A DNA stretch of 64,000 nt. It comes from an uncultured Anaerolineales bacterium (GTDB lineage: Bacteria > Chloroflexota > Anaerolineae > Aggregatilineales > Aggregatilineaceae). Below are positions 24,762 through 33,179 of this stretch, in pieces. Each line of letters opens with the position of its first letter. Within the stretch, counting starts at the first letter, position 1. The notes under the pieces are model-generated. The model did not search any database and was not told where the DNA came from. It saw only the letters and a program-made list of their open reading frames with translations. The position numbers were made by a program, and so were the translations under genes. The stretch lies in the NCBI GenBank assembly GCA_937135955.1, contig CAKZOB010000020.1:1-64000 (forward strand). The letters run 5' to 3'.

Positions 24762-26098
24762 GTCGCCGCGTCGTCCGTCAGGGAATGTTGACGCTGGCCG
24801 ACCTGTCCTATCGCCTGGCCCGCCCGTTGATCTTCCGCCTGAGCAGCGCTCAAGAGGCGCACGAGCGGATGCTGGCCGCTCTGCGCTGGGCCGATGGGCA
24901 GCGCTGGCTGATCCCCTTGCTGGGCCGTTTGCGCGGCCTGACTCTGCCGCCCGCGCCGGTGAGCGTAGGGGGTGTGGTGCTGGAAACGCCGCTGATCCTG
25001 GCCGCCGGTCTGGTGAAAGGCGACGGCTTCGCCAGCGAAGATGAAGCGCTGGCCGCGGTGAATGCAGGGCACAACATCATGCCCGGCTGGCGGAGCATAC
25101 CCGCCCTGATGGGCCTAGTGGAGTTCGGCTCGTTCACACGCTGGCCGCGTCTCGGCAACCCCGGCGTGGTGACCTGGCGCGACGTGCACACCCGCTCCAC
25201 CCAGAATCGCGTCGGACTGCGCAACCCCGGCGCGCGAGCGGCGGCGTTCTTCCTGGCGGGGCGGCGCGACCGGTTGCCGCGGCAGTTCGGGATCAATGTG
25301 GCGGTCAGTCCGGGCGTCAGCGACCCGCAACAGCAGACGGACGAGGTGCTGGAATCGCTGAGGGCGTTTCTGGCGGCGGGCGTGATCCCGACCTGGTTCA
25401 CGCTCAACCTGAGCTGCCCCAACACCGAAGACGACCCGCGCGGCCATCAGACGGCGGACGAAGCGCGGCAGGTATGCGGCGCGGCCATCGCCCTGCTGCA
25501 GGAAGCGGCGGGGGGCAGAGAGAGTATCACCGCAGAGGGCGCAGAGGACACAGAGAAGGCACAGAGAGACATTGCTTCGTCTTCTGTGCACTCTCCGCGC
25601 CTTGGCGTAGGGGCGTATGGCCATACGCTCCCACAAATCCCCTCGCCCCGCGACGCAGTCGCGAGGGAGAGGGGCGCAGGGGTAAGGGGCTTCTCTGAAC
25701 GACCTGCTGGACGAATCCCGCCCCTTTGGGTTAAAGTGGGGCCGAACCTGAGCGATGATCAATACCGGGCGCTGCTGCGCGTCTTTGCCGAAACAGGCGT
25801 GCGGGCGGTGGTGGCGACCAATACGCTACCCTGGCCCGCGCCGGACGATCCGACGTTGACGGCGGGCGTGGGCGGGGGGAGGTTGTTCGCCCGCGCCCTG
25901 GAAGTGGTGGCGTTGTTGCAGGCGGAGCGCGCCGCACACGGCCACCCCGTGGACGTGATCGCCTGCGGCGGGGTACAGGATGGCGCAACCTTCCGCTCCT
26001 TCGCCGCCCTGGGAATTGCTGTCATGCAATACTGGACAGCGCTGGTCTATCGCGGGCCGTTAGCCGGCGCGTTGATCGCCTGGGAGGGGGGGCTATGA
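24758..26098 (+). CDS. pyrD: Dihydroorotate dehydrogenase with an in-frame repeat-derived insertion
   Basis: 446 residues, against the usual 300-350. FMN enzyme oxidising dihydroorotate to orotate. Core motifs flank an insertion: ILAAGLVKGDG, GSFTRWPRLGNP, NRVGLRNPG, FGINVAVSPG, WFTLNLSCPNTEDDPRG (catalytic loop), then after the insertion LWVKVGPNLSDDQ, VVATNT, GGGRLFARALEVV and IACGGVQDG. Residues about 254-319 (DNA about 25517-25712) have no DHODH character; their DNA consists of intergenic repeat sequence. If folded as a surface loop the enzyme could work. The N-terminal helix is class 2-like, but class assignment is uncertain. Overlaps pyrC and pyrE (ATGA both sides). Confidence 0.85.
   Translation: MSRRVVRQGMLTLADLSYRLARPLIFRLSSAQEAHERMLAALRWADGQRWLIPLLGRLRGLTLPPAPVSVGGVVLETPLILAAGLVKGDGFASEDEALAAVNAGHNIMPGWRSIPALMGLVEFGSFTRWPRLGNPGVVTWRDVHTRSTQNRVGLRNPGARAAAFFLAGRRDRLPRQFGINVAVSPGVSDPQQQTDEVLESLRAFLAAGVIPTWFTLNLSCPNTEDDPRGHQTADEARQVCGAAIALLQEAAGGRESITAEGAEDTEKAQRDIASSSVHSPRLGVGAYGHTLPQIPSPRDAVARERGAGVRGFSERPAGRIPPLWVKVGPNLSDDQYRALLRVFAETGVRAVVATNTLPWPAPDDPTLTAGVGGGRLFARALEVVALLQAERAAHGHPVDVIACGGVQDGATFRSFAALGIAVMQYWTALVYRGPLAGALIAWEGGL
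25527..25695. repeat. Repeat DNA inside the pyrD coding sequence
   Basis: Three repeat types are stacked: CGCAGAGGGCGCAGAGGACA-type sequence at about 25527-25600 (as at 12893 and 49687); the perfect palindrome GCGTATGG-CCATACGC at 25613-25628 inside GTAGGGGCG...CTCCCAC; and a CCCCTCGCCCCGCGACGCAG...GAGGGAGAGGGG block at about 25638-25690, matching family C (13040-13075, 22170-22205). The reading frame stays open throughout. Confidence 0.82.
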
Positions 26099-26760
26099 AT
26101 ACAGCCAGTGCCATTCAGGTCGCCGTGGCGAGAGCTTTGCTCGATATTGGGGCGGTTGTCTTCACGCCGCACGCGCCGGTGACCTTCAAGTCTGGCATCA
26201 TCTCGCCCGTCTATGTGGACAATCGCCGTCTGCCCTTCTGGCCAGCCCAATGGGGCGCGGTGATTGACGCCTTCCGCCAGACCATCGAGGGGCAGAAGCT
26301 GGTTTTCGACGTGATCGCCGGTATCGAGACGGCGGGCATCCCTCATAGCGCTGCGCTGGCCTATGCGCTGAGGGTGCCATCCGTGTTTGTGCGCAAGCAA
26401 GCCAAAGATCACGGGCTGCGCAGCCGGGTAGAAGGGGGCGAGGTCGAGGGACGGCGTGTGCTGCTGGTCGAAGACCTGGTGACTACCGGCGGCAGCAGCC
26501 TGGCCGGTGTAGAGGCGCTGCGCGACGCCGGAGCGGTCGTCGAACATTGCCTGTGCATCACGTCCTACGGTTTCCCCGAAGCTGCCCGCGCCTTCGAAAC
26601 GGCGCGGGTGCGTCTGCACCCGCTGACTCCGTTTTCGGCAATTGTGATCGAAGCAGCACAGCGCGGCCTGTTCGGCGCAGACGAATTGAGCATTCTCGAA
26701 GCCTGGCTGCGCGATCCGCACGGTTGGCATCTGACATCACCTGAGGGAGGAGCGCGATGA
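26095..26760 (+). CDS. pyrE: Orotate phosphoribosyltransferase
   Basis: 221 residues. It forms orotidine-5'-phosphate from orotate and PRPP. The PRPP motif is VLLVEDLVTTGGSSLAGVEAL. FKSGIISPVYVDNRRL and DVIAGIETAGIPHSAALAYAL are typical upstream segments, followed by VFVRKQAKDHGLRSRVEGGEVEG, the flexible catalytic loop. The start overlaps the pyrD stop and the stop overlaps the pyrF start, each by 4 bases. Cytosolic dimer in the family. Confidence 0.95.
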   Translation: MNTASAIQVAVARALLDIGAVVFTPHAPVTFKSGIISPVYVDNRRLPFWPAQWGAVIDAFRQTIEGQKLVFDVIAGIETAGIPHSAALAYALRVPSVFVRKQAKDHGLRSRVEGGEVEGRRVLLVEDLVTTGGSSLAGVEALRDAGAVVEHCLCITSYGFPEAARAFETARVRLHPLTPFSAIVIEAAQRGLFGADELSILEAWLRDPHGWHLTSPEGGAR

Positions 26761-27560
26761 ACCCCGTTATCGAGAAGTACAACCGCCGCGTCGAGGCGGC
26801 TGATTCGCTGTTGTGTGTGGGGTTGGATAGCGACTACGACCGCCTGCCGCCACACTTCCAGCAAGAGGAACTGCCTCAGTTCGTCTTCAACCGCTGGATC
26901 ATCGAGCAAACACACCCCTTCGTCAGTGCCTACAAGCCCAACCTAGCCTTCTATGAGGCGCGCGGTGTCGAAGGGTGGCGTTCGCTCGAAGCGACCATGG
27001 AATACCTGCACAGCCATCACCCGGACATCCTGACTATCTGCGATGCCAAGCTGGCCGACATCGGCTCGACCAACCGCGGCTACGTGACTGCCCTCTTCGA
27101 TCGCCTGGGCTTCGATGCGGTGACGCTCAACCCCTACCTGGGTCAGGATGCCCTGGCCCCCTTCCTGGAGCGCGAGGACAAAGCGTGCATCCTGCTCTGC
27201 CGCACCTCCAACCCCGGCGCGGGTGAGTTCCAGGACCTGGCGGTGAACGGGAAACCATTGTGGTATCTGGTGGCGGAACACGTCAGCCAGGTGTGGAACA
27301 CGCGCGGCAACTGTATGCTCGTCGCCGGCGCGACCTACCCCGAAGAGCTGCGCCAGATTCGCGCCCTGGTCGGCGACAGCATGACTCTGCTGGTGCCCGG
27401 CATCGGGGCGCAGGGCGGCGACATCGAGCAGACGATCCTCGGCGGGGCCAACAGTCATGGGGGCGGGCTGATCGTCAGCGCGTCGCGGGCGGTCATCTTC
27501 GCCGACGATCCGGCCAGCGCGGCGCACTCTCTGCGCGACATTATGAACAGCTATCGTTGA
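26757..27560 (+). CDS. pyrF: Orotidine-5'-phosphate decarboxylase (type 2)
   Basis: 267 residues, the length of the longer type 2 subfamily. It converts OMP to UMP. LLCVGLDSDYDRLP is the N-terminal strand. The catalytic lysine-aspartate pair is in CDAKLADIGSTNRGY. LVPGIGAQGGDIEQT and GGLIVSASRAVIFADDP form the phosphate-binding end. It overlaps pyrE by 4 bases and closes the set of five sequential pyr genes. The HAD phosphatase gene follows after 18 bp. Confidence 0.95.
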   Translation: MNPVIEKYNRRVEAADSLLCVGLDSDYDRLPPHFQQEELPQFVFNRWIIEQTHPFVSAYKPNLAFYEARGVEGWRSLEATMEYLHSHHPDILTICDAKLADIGSTNRGYVTALFDRLGFDAVTLNPYLGQDALAPFLEREDKACILLCRTSNPGAGEFQDLAVNGKPLWYLVAEHVSQVWNTRGNCMLVAGATYPEELRQIRALVGDSMTLLVPGIGAQGGDIEQTILGGANSHGGGLIVSASRAVIFADDPASAAHSLRDIMNSYR

Positions 27561-27578
27561 CGCAACCCTGGAGACCCT

Positions 27579-28235
27579 GTGACCATGATTGAAGCCGTCG
27601 TGTTCGACATGGACGGGCTGCTCGTGGATTCCGAGCCGCTCTGGCAGCGCGCGCGCATCGAAGCCTTCGGGGCCGACCGGCTGCGCTGGACGGAGGCCGA
27701 TCAGAAGCGCGTGATGGGCAGCAGCACCCTGGCCTGGGCCAGACAGATACAGGAGAAAATCGGTGACTCCCATACCCTGGAGGAGATCATCGAACGAGTG
27801 CTGGCGCAGATGGTGACGCTCTATCGCCAGGGCGTGCCGCTGATGCCCGGCGCAAAAGAGATCGTAGACCTGCTGCGCGGACGCTATCCGCTGGGGCTGG
27901 CGTCGGGGTCGCCTTACCGCCTGATCGAGGCTGTGCTGCAGGAGACGGGATGGGATGGCGCGTTCGGCTACGTGCTCTCCACCGACGATCTGCCGCGCGG
28001 CAAGCCCGCGCCCGACATCTACCTGGCCATTGCGCAGCGAATGGGCGTGCCCACCGAGCGGATTGCCGTCTTCGAGGACTCGCCCAACGGCATCCTGGCG
28101 GCGCTGGACGCTGGTTGCAAGGTGATCGCCGTGCCCGGCCACGATCAGCCCACACAGCCCGATCTGCTGCGGCGGGCGAGCCTGGTGCTCGGCTCGCTGC
28201 GCGATTTCCGCCTGGAGATGCTCGCAGGGCTGTAA
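27579..28235 (+). CDS. HAD-superfamily phosphatase (beta-phosphoglucomutase-like subfamily)
   Basis: 218 residues. The nucleophile motif DMDGLLVDSEPLW is at the N-terminus, followed by a helical cap (about 18-85). Motif II is in LGLASGSPYRLIEAVLQ, the motif III lysine in RGKPAPDIYLAIAQRMGV, and the motif IV acids in IAVFEDSPNGILAAL. It dephosphorylates a small metabolite, most likely a sugar phosphate or nucleotide; the cap residues do not decide. A GGAG site lies 5 bases before GTG 27579 (ATG 27585 is the alternative). It is 18 bp behind pyrF and could be the last gene of the operon. Confidence 0.88.
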   Translation: MTMIEAVVFDMDGLLVDSEPLWQRARIEAFGADRLRWTEADQKRVMGSSTLAWARQIQEKIGDSHTLEEIIERVLAQMVTLYRQGVPLMPGAKEIVDLLRGRYPLGLASGSPYRLIEAVLQETGWDGAFGYVLSTDDLPRGKPAPDIYLAIAQRMGVPTERIAVFEDSPNGILAALDAGCKVIAVPGHDQPTQPDLLRRASLVLGSLRDFRLEMLAGL

Positions 28236-28237
28236 GT

Positions 28238-28397
28238 CCTCATCCCCCAACCCCTTCTGTCGCGCTGCGAGCGATGGGGAGCGCCCGCCCGGGAGACAGC
28301 AAGTCCCCTCGCCCCGCGGCGCAGTCGTGAGGGCGAGGGGATGGAAAGGTGAGGGCCAGCAAACCGTCCCAAATGGCCTGTCACATTTCGCAGGCAC
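28238..28397 (+). repeat. Dispersed repeat family C, copy 3 (degenerate)
   Basis: TCATCCCCCAACCCCTTCTG, a GAGACAGCAAGTCCCCTCGC linker, a GCGGCGCAGTCGTGAGGGCG palindrome and the tail GGCCAGCAAACC...GGCCTGTCACATTTCGCAGGC correspond block by block to 12977-13150 and 22083-22262. It occupies most of the 304-bp gap before the phosphofructokinase gene; about 28400-28535 holds no recognisable gene. Confidence 0.65.
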
Positions 28398-28539
28398 TCT
28401 TCCTCGGCGCTCCGGGTCTGGCGAGTAGACATTCTACCGCCGAGACACGGAGCGCCCCTCGCGGAGTCTCTTATTTGCCGCCACAAACGCTTGCTACTAG
28501 AGTCAGAGCATGGTATCGAGCACACAGACAGGGGGAGCG

Positions 28540-29670
28540 ATGGCCAAGCATATCGGAATCCTCACGGCAGGGGGCGATAGCCCTGGGCTGAACGCGGCAC
28601 TGCGCGGTGTGGGCAAGGCCGCCATCGGCGCGTATGGGATGCAGGTGGTCGGCTTCCGCGATGGCTTCCGGGGGTTGGTGGAAAACCGCACCATGCGCCT
28701 GGACGGGTCAACGCTGTCGGGCATTCTCACCATCGGCGGCACCATCCTGGGCACCAGCCGCGACAAACCGCACCGGATGCCCATGGGCGGCCAGGAAATG
28801 GACATGACCGATGTCATCATCGCCAATTACCAGAAGCACAATCTCGATGTGCTGGTGTGCATTGGTGGCGGCGGCACCCAGAAGAATGCCTATCGCCTGA
28901 TGCAGTGCGGCCTGAACGTGATCACCCTGCCCAAGACCATTGACAACGACGTAGCCATGACCGATGTGACCTTCGGCTTCGACACGGCGCTGGGCATTGC
29001 CACGGAAGCCATTGACCGCCTGCACAGCACCGCGCACAGCCATCACCGCATCATCGTCGTCGAGGTGATGGGGCACAACGCGGGCTGGCTGGCCCTGGGC
29101 GCGGGCATTGCCGGCGGGGCCGACGTGATCCTGATCCCCGAAATCCCCTACGATGTGAACGTGGTCGCCGAGTCCATCCTGGCCCGTTATCGCAGCGGCA
29201 AGGCCTTCTCCATCGTCGCCATTTCGGAAGGGGCTATGTCCAAAGAGGACGCGGCAGCGATCCAGGAGGCGCAACAGGCCGTCAAGAAAGCCGAGAAAAA
29301 GAACGATCCCGATAAGCTCGCCGAGGCTCAGGCACACCTGGCCGCGCTGGAAGCAGCGCAGCTCGATAGCACAGTGCGCCTGGCCCGTCAGCTCGAACAG
29401 CTCACCCGCCTGGAGTCGCGCGTGACCATCCTGGGGCATCTGCAGCGCGGCGGCACGCCCTCCGCCGCCGACCGCCTGCTGGCGACCCGCCTGGGCACGG
29501 CCTGCGCCGACCTCGTCGCGCAGGGCGTCTATGGGGTGTTGGTCGCCGCGCGCGGCGACGGAGCGGAGCCGGTGCCGTTGAGCGAAGTTGCGGGCAAGCG
29601 CAAGACGGTTCCACTCGATCACCCCTGGATCGAAAGTGCCCGGCGCATTGGCACCTGTCTGGGCGACTGA
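28540..29670 (+). CDS. 6-phosphofructokinase, PfkA family, with a charged helical insertion
   Basis: 376 residues. It phosphorylates fructose-6-phosphate in glycolysis. [19 protein letters not shown] is the N-terminal phosphoryl-donor loop, [13 protein letters not shown] (lysine at 132) the substrate loop and [21 protein letters not shown] the C-terminal effector/substrate part. The motif usually reading GGDGS or GGDDS is GGGGT (109-113), so the metal-binding aspartate position holds glycine and ATP versus pyrophosphate use cannot be read from it. Residues about 233-285 form a lysine/glutamate/alanine-rich coiled-coil-like insertion ([20 protein letters not shown] onward). ATG at 28540 with GGGGGAG upstream. 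Confidence 0.88.
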   Translation: MAKHIGILTAGGDSPGLNAALRGVGKAAIGAYGMQVVGFRDGFRGLVENRTMRLDGSTLSGILTIGGTILGTSRDKPHRMPMGGQEMDMTDVIIANYQKHNLDVLVCIGGGGTQKNAYRLMQCGLNVITLPKTIDNDVAMTDVTFGFDTALGIATEAIDRLHSTAHSHHRIIVVEVMGHNAGWLALGAGIAGGADVILIPEIPYDVNVVAESILARYRSGKAFSIVAISEGAMSKEDAAAIQEAQQAVKKAEKKNDPDKLAEAQAHLAALEAAQLDSTVRLARQLEQLTRLESRVTILGHLQRGGTPSAADRLLATRLGTACADLVAQGVYGVLVAARGDGAEPVPLSEVAGKRKTVPLDHPWIESARRIGTCLGD

Positions 29671-29691
29671 GTGAACAGCCGGAGAGTGCCC

Positions 29692-30609
29692 ATGAGCCTG
29701 ATCCTGGGGTTGCTCTGGCTGGGAGCAGGGCTGACACTCGCTGTGCTGGCGCTGGCCTTCGCCGCGACAGTGCCGCTCATGCGCCGCCGCGAACCCGATC
29801 CGCCGGACTGCCCGGCCAATCACGATATGCCCGCCGAGGCCGTGCACTTCCCCAGCCGCGACGGATTGCAGTTGGGCGGCTGGTGGATTCCCGCTGCAGG
29901 GACGCCGCGCGGCACGGTGATCCTGTGCCCTGGCCAGAACGGGAGCCTGGACAAAGATATCCCCCAGGCCATGCCGTTGCAGCGGGCTAGTTTCAATGTG
30001 CTGCTCTTCGACTTCCGCGCGCACGGCTGCTCAGAAGGCGAACTGGTCACGCTGGGGGCGTTGGAACAGGCCGACCTGTTCGGCGCGCTGGACTACCTGG
30101 AAGCAGAACGCGGGATCAGCAGGGTGGGCGTGCTCGGCTTTAGCATGGGGGCGGGGGTGGCGTTGCTGGTCGCCGCGCAGGATCACCGCGTCGCCGCGCT
30201 GGTCGTGGACGGCGCTTTCCCGCGCCTGAGAGGCATCCTGACCGGCTATCTGCGTTTGCGCGGGATTCCGGGGCCGCTGGCAGGAGGTTTCGCAAGGCTG
30301 GTGTTGTGGATGGCTAGCTTACGGGCGGGATACTCCATCGGGCGGGCAAACCCGCTCGACCTGGCGCAGCGCATCACCGCCCCGACGCTGTTCGTGCACG
30401 GCGAGCGCGATCCGTTCGTGCGGACGGAGGAAGTGCACGCCCTGGCCGCACGGCTAGGCAGGCCGGTCGAGGTGTGGTCGCTGCCCGACTGCGGTCACCG
30501 GCAGGCGTACCAGCGCCATTCGGACGAGTACGCTCGCCGAGTGGTGGGCTGGTTCGCCCGTTACCTCTCGGCAGACGAGACGCTCAGCGCTGAGGCTGAT
30601 AGGCGATGA
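29692..30609 (+). CDS. Membrane-anchored alpha/beta hydrolase
   Basis: 305 residues. An N-terminal helix (about 3-27, LILGLLWLGAGLTLAVLALA) is a membrane anchor or uncleaved signal. The hydrolase core follows: FPSRDGLQLGGWWIPAAG, VLLFDFRAHGCSEGE, VGVLGFSMGAGVALL with the nucleophile serine in GFSMG, ITAPTLFVHGERDPFV (acid) and LPDCGHRQAY (histidine). The pattern is that of S9/DUF-type peptidase-like hydrolases; substrate unknown. ATG at 29692 with CCGGAGAG upstream. It lies 21 bp after the phosphofructokinase gene. Its 3' end overlaps the convergent small gene by 26 bp. Confidence 0.82.
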   Translation: MSLILGLLWLGAGLTLAVLALAFAATVPLMRRREPDPPDCPANHDMPAEAVHFPSRDGLQLGGWWIPAAGTPRGTVILCPGQNGSLDKDIPQAMPLQRASFNVLLFDFRAHGCSEGELVTLGALEQADLFGALDYLEAERGISRVGVLGFSMGAGVALLVAAQDHRVAALVVDGAFPRLRGILTGYLRLRGIPGPLAGGFARLVLWMASLRAGYSIGRANPLDLAQRITAPTLFVHGERDPFVRTEEVHALAARLGRPVEVWSLPDCGHRQAYQRHSDEYARRVVGWFARYLSADETLSAEADRR

Positions 30610-30793
30610 GCATCACGCCGAGCGTTTCCTCGACCTCCTGCACCTTGGCGACCTGTTCGGGAGTCAGCGAGGCCAGGCGTAACTTCTCCGGCACCAGCGC
30701 CAGCAGGTAGACGCCCAGTTCTTGCTCCAGCGCCTGTAGCGTTTTGAGTTGTTCTTCGTTCAGGGTGGCGAATTTCACACCGGGCAGAGGCAC
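30584..30793 (-). CDS. Small protein built from two 27-residue repeats
   Basis: 69 residues, unknown function. Residues 9-35 (ATLNEEQLKTLQALEQELGV then YLLALVP) and 41-67 (ASLTPEQVAKVQEVEETLGV then MLIAYQP) are two copies of a helix-strand unit separated by five residues. GTG at 30793 was chosen because AAGGAGG lies 6 bases upstream; the frame is open to 30814. It overlaps the 3' end of the convergent hydrolase gene by 26 bp. The internal symmetry and strong ribosome site support a real gene. Confidence 0.65.
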   Translation of the reverse strand: MPLPGVKFATLNEEQLKTLQALEQELGVYLLALVPEKLRLASLTPEQVAKVQEVEETLGVMLIAYQPQR

Positions 30794-30938
30794 GGCAACC
30801 CTCCTTGGGAGCACACAACGGGCTTGTTAAGTGATCATAACATTACCGCCCCAAAAGTGGAACGAAAGAACGGACGAGATTTATTTTTAATAAAGAATTC
30901 TTACAACAAACTGAAGTATATCTTTACGACGCGCCCAC

Positions 30939-30967
30939 TTGACATTGATTCACCCTGGTCTTAAAAT
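30939..30967 (+). promoter_or_regulatory. Strong promoter of the ribose-type ABC importer operon
   Basis: Perfect TTGACA (30939-30944), 17 bases, TAAAAT (30962-30967). It lies in an A/T-rich stretch in the 413-bp gap and leaves an about 230-base untranslated leader before 31207. I see no defined riboswitch in the leader; short GC-rich stems around 31140-31200 are possible. Confidence 0.78.
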
Positions 30968-31206
30968 AGAAATTAGTTGGTTGCCACAACAAAGTAAAGC
31001 CTGACTGGATTTTGGGTTTTGTAACTTCTTCATCGCTCCCATATGCAAGCCTGTCCGTCATCCAGACCAACGGACAACATTGTTGCTCTGCTCTCTACGT
31101 CATAACTGCATCGCTCGAAGCCATCGCTACTGCTGACCCTTGTTGTTCGAGCAGGCAAACAGCAAGGCTGTAAACAGCAGAACACCGCTATACAGGGGCC
31201 TTTTCA

Positions 31207-32268
31207 ATGAATGTTTCAAGCGCTCTCACCAAATACCGTGCAACGCTACGTGAGTTGCAAACCCGGACGCCAGGTTTCCTGCGCGCTCGCGAGGTACCTA
31301 TCGCGCTGGTATTTCTGGTCCTGTGTTTCTACTTCTGGCAGGAAAAGCCCAATATCTTTCTACGACCTGCCAACCTGGCGGTCATCATGCGCTTCGTGGC
31401 CACCTATGGCCTGTTGGCCATTGGGGAGCTGCTGGTCATTCTCACCCGCGGCATTGATCTCTCGGTTGGCTCGATGACGGCATTGACGGGCGTCCTGGTA
31501 GCGACCCTGATGATGAAAGGATTCGATGCCATCCCCCCCTTCAACAACGTATTGCCCGATCTGTCGCCAATGGGCATGTGGGCGGCTATCGTCCTGGTTT
31601 TGGCTTTCAGCGCCCTGGTTGGCATCTGGCATGGGCTATTCGTCACCAAGTTTCATATCCCACCCTTCATCATCACGCTGGGCACCTGGCTGATGGCCAG
31701 CGGTGCGGCGGCGTACATCACCCGTGGCTATCCCATCGTCTTCCCCTCAGGTTTTGCCTTTCTGGAGCTTGGCCAGGGCGAGCAGGAGGTGCTGGGATAT
31801 AGTATCCCCAATATGTTCATCATCTTGCTCCTCGTGGCGGCGGTCGTGGCCTTCATCCTCAACATGACCACCCTGGGCCGACACATATATGCCATCGGGG
31901 GAGACATCGAGGCCGCCCGCGTCTCTGGCGTCAAGGTAGATCGGGTGCGTATCTTCTGCTACGCCGGCAGTGGTATGTTGGGCGGCCTGGTAGGTATTCT
32001 GCTGGCTTCGCGATTGGGCCAGGGCACACCTGCTGTAGGCACAGCTTACGAGTTGTGGGCCATTGCCGCTACCGTCATTGGCGGCACGAGCCTTTTCGGC
32101 GGCGAGGGCACGGTGTTGGGCGTCATCCTGGGGGCGGCCATCATGGGCGTCATGTCCAACGGGATGGTCTTGCTCAACGTATCGTCTTACCTGCAACAGG
32201 TGGTGCTGGGCGTTGTCCTCGTCATCGCCGTAACCTGGGATATGTGGCGGCGTCGCCGCGCTGGTTGA
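31207..32268 (+). CDS. Sugar ABC transporter permease (RbsC/XylH/FrcC family)
   Basis: 353 residues, about 8-10 membrane helices. Characteristic segments are [108 protein letters not shown] (the EAA-like coupling region) and [35 protein letters not shown]. It forms the channel of a CUT2-type importer with the ATPase and the tandem binding protein that follow. Order permease-ATPase-receptor, 18 and 83 bp apart. The promoter at 30939 drives it. Confidence 0.95.
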   Translation: MNVSSALTKYRATLRELQTRTPGFLRAREVPIALVFLVLCFYFWQEKPNIFLRPANLAVIMRFVATYGLLAIGELLVILTRGIDLSVGSMTALTGVLVATLMMKGFDAIPPFNNVLPDLSPMGMWAAIVLVLAFSALVGIWHGLFVTKFHIPPFIITLGTWLMASGAAAYITRGYPIVFPSGFAFLELGQGEQEVLGYSIPNMFIILLLVAAVVAFILNMTTLGRHIYAIGGDIEAARVSGVKVDRVRIFCYAGSGMLGGLVGILLASRLGQGTPAVGTAYELWAIAATVIGGTSLFGGEGTVLGVILGAAIMGVMSNGMVLLNVSSYLQQVVLGVVLVIAVTWDMWRRRRAG

Positions 32269-32286
32269 CAGTACCCCGAAGGGAAC

Positions 32287-33096
32287 ATGGCTATGGCAGA
32301 GCAGACTCCCATAGTGGAAATGCAAAATATCAAGAAGCACTTCGGGGCCGTACAGGCTTTGCGGGGAGTAGACCTGACCCTATATCCTGGCGAAGTGCTG
32401 GGATTGGTGGGCGATAACGCCGCGGGCAAGTCCACGTTGATGAAAGTCCTCAGCGGGGCATACCTTCCCGATGAAGGGCAGATCTTCATTAAGGGCAAGA
32501 AGGCGCATATCACCAACCCCGAAGACTCGCGCCGGCTGGGCATTGAGATGGTCTATCAGGACTTCGCGCTGGCGGGCAACCTGGACGTGGCCGCCAATAT
32601 CTTCCTGGGGCGTGAGATCGTGCGCTGGGGGCTTGGCCCCATCCGCGTCATGAACAAACGCGCGATGGAAGAGCAGTCGCGCAACCTGGTTGACCGTCTC
32701 AAGATTGACATCAGTTCGGTACGCCTCAAGGTTGACAGGCTGTCCGGCGGTCAGCGGCAGGCAGTGGCTATCGGGCGCGCCACAGCGTTCGACGCCAAGG
32801 TCATCATCATGGACGAGCCAACTGCTGCGCTAAGCGTAGCGGCCATCAGCAAGGTGCTGGATCTGATCCGCGAACTGAAAGCGCAGGGGTGTAGCGTCAT
32901 TCTCATCAGTCACCGGCTGGAAGATATCTACGCCGTATCCGACCGGGTCATCGTCCTGCGCCAGGGACGTAAGGTAGCAGACCGACCGGTCAGCGGCAAC
33001 ATTCACGAGTTCCGCGAAAACATTGTCGCTTACATGGTGGGCGCTAAAAACGATTTCTCTCAAGAGAGTGAAGAGACACTGGCCGAAAGGGGGTGA
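32287..33096 (+). CDS. Sugar ABC transporter ATP-binding protein (single nucleotide-binding domain, FrcA-like)
   Basis: 269 residues. Walker [11 protein letters not shown]-loop [12 protein letters not shown], signature [14 protein letters not shown], Walker [13 protein letters not shown] and switch histidine in ILISHRLED. It has one ATPase domain only, unlike the duplicated RbsA/XylG type, and resembles the short FrcA/XylG-like proteins. Two of these should dimerise under the permease dimer. ATG at 32287 or 32293, both close to GAAGGGA. Confidence 0.95.
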   Translation: MAMAEQTPIVEMQNIKKHFGAVQALRGVDLTLYPGEVLGLVGDNAAGKSTLMKVLSGAYLPDEGQIFIKGKKAHITNPEDSRRLGIEMVYQDFALAGNLDVAANIFLGREIVRWGLGPIRVMNKRAMEEQSRNLVDRLKIDISSVRLKVDRLSGGQRQAVAIGRATAFDAKVIIMDEPTAALSVAAISKVLDLIRELKAQGCSVILISHRLEDIYAVSDRVIVLRQGRKVADRPVSGNIHEFRENIVAYMVGAKNDFSQESEETLAERG

Positions 33097-33179
33097 TGGT
33101 CAAAAAGGTACCTGCAGCGAGACCGTTCGCCTCTCATTCTATTGTTAGCCCTTGAGTATTTAGAGACGGAGAGAGTGCC

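Noticed and set aside
25515-25715. Intein or intron in pyrD
   Set aside because: No splice-junction cysteine/asparagine motifs, no endonuclease domain and no group I/II intron structure; the DNA matches dispersed intergenic repeats.
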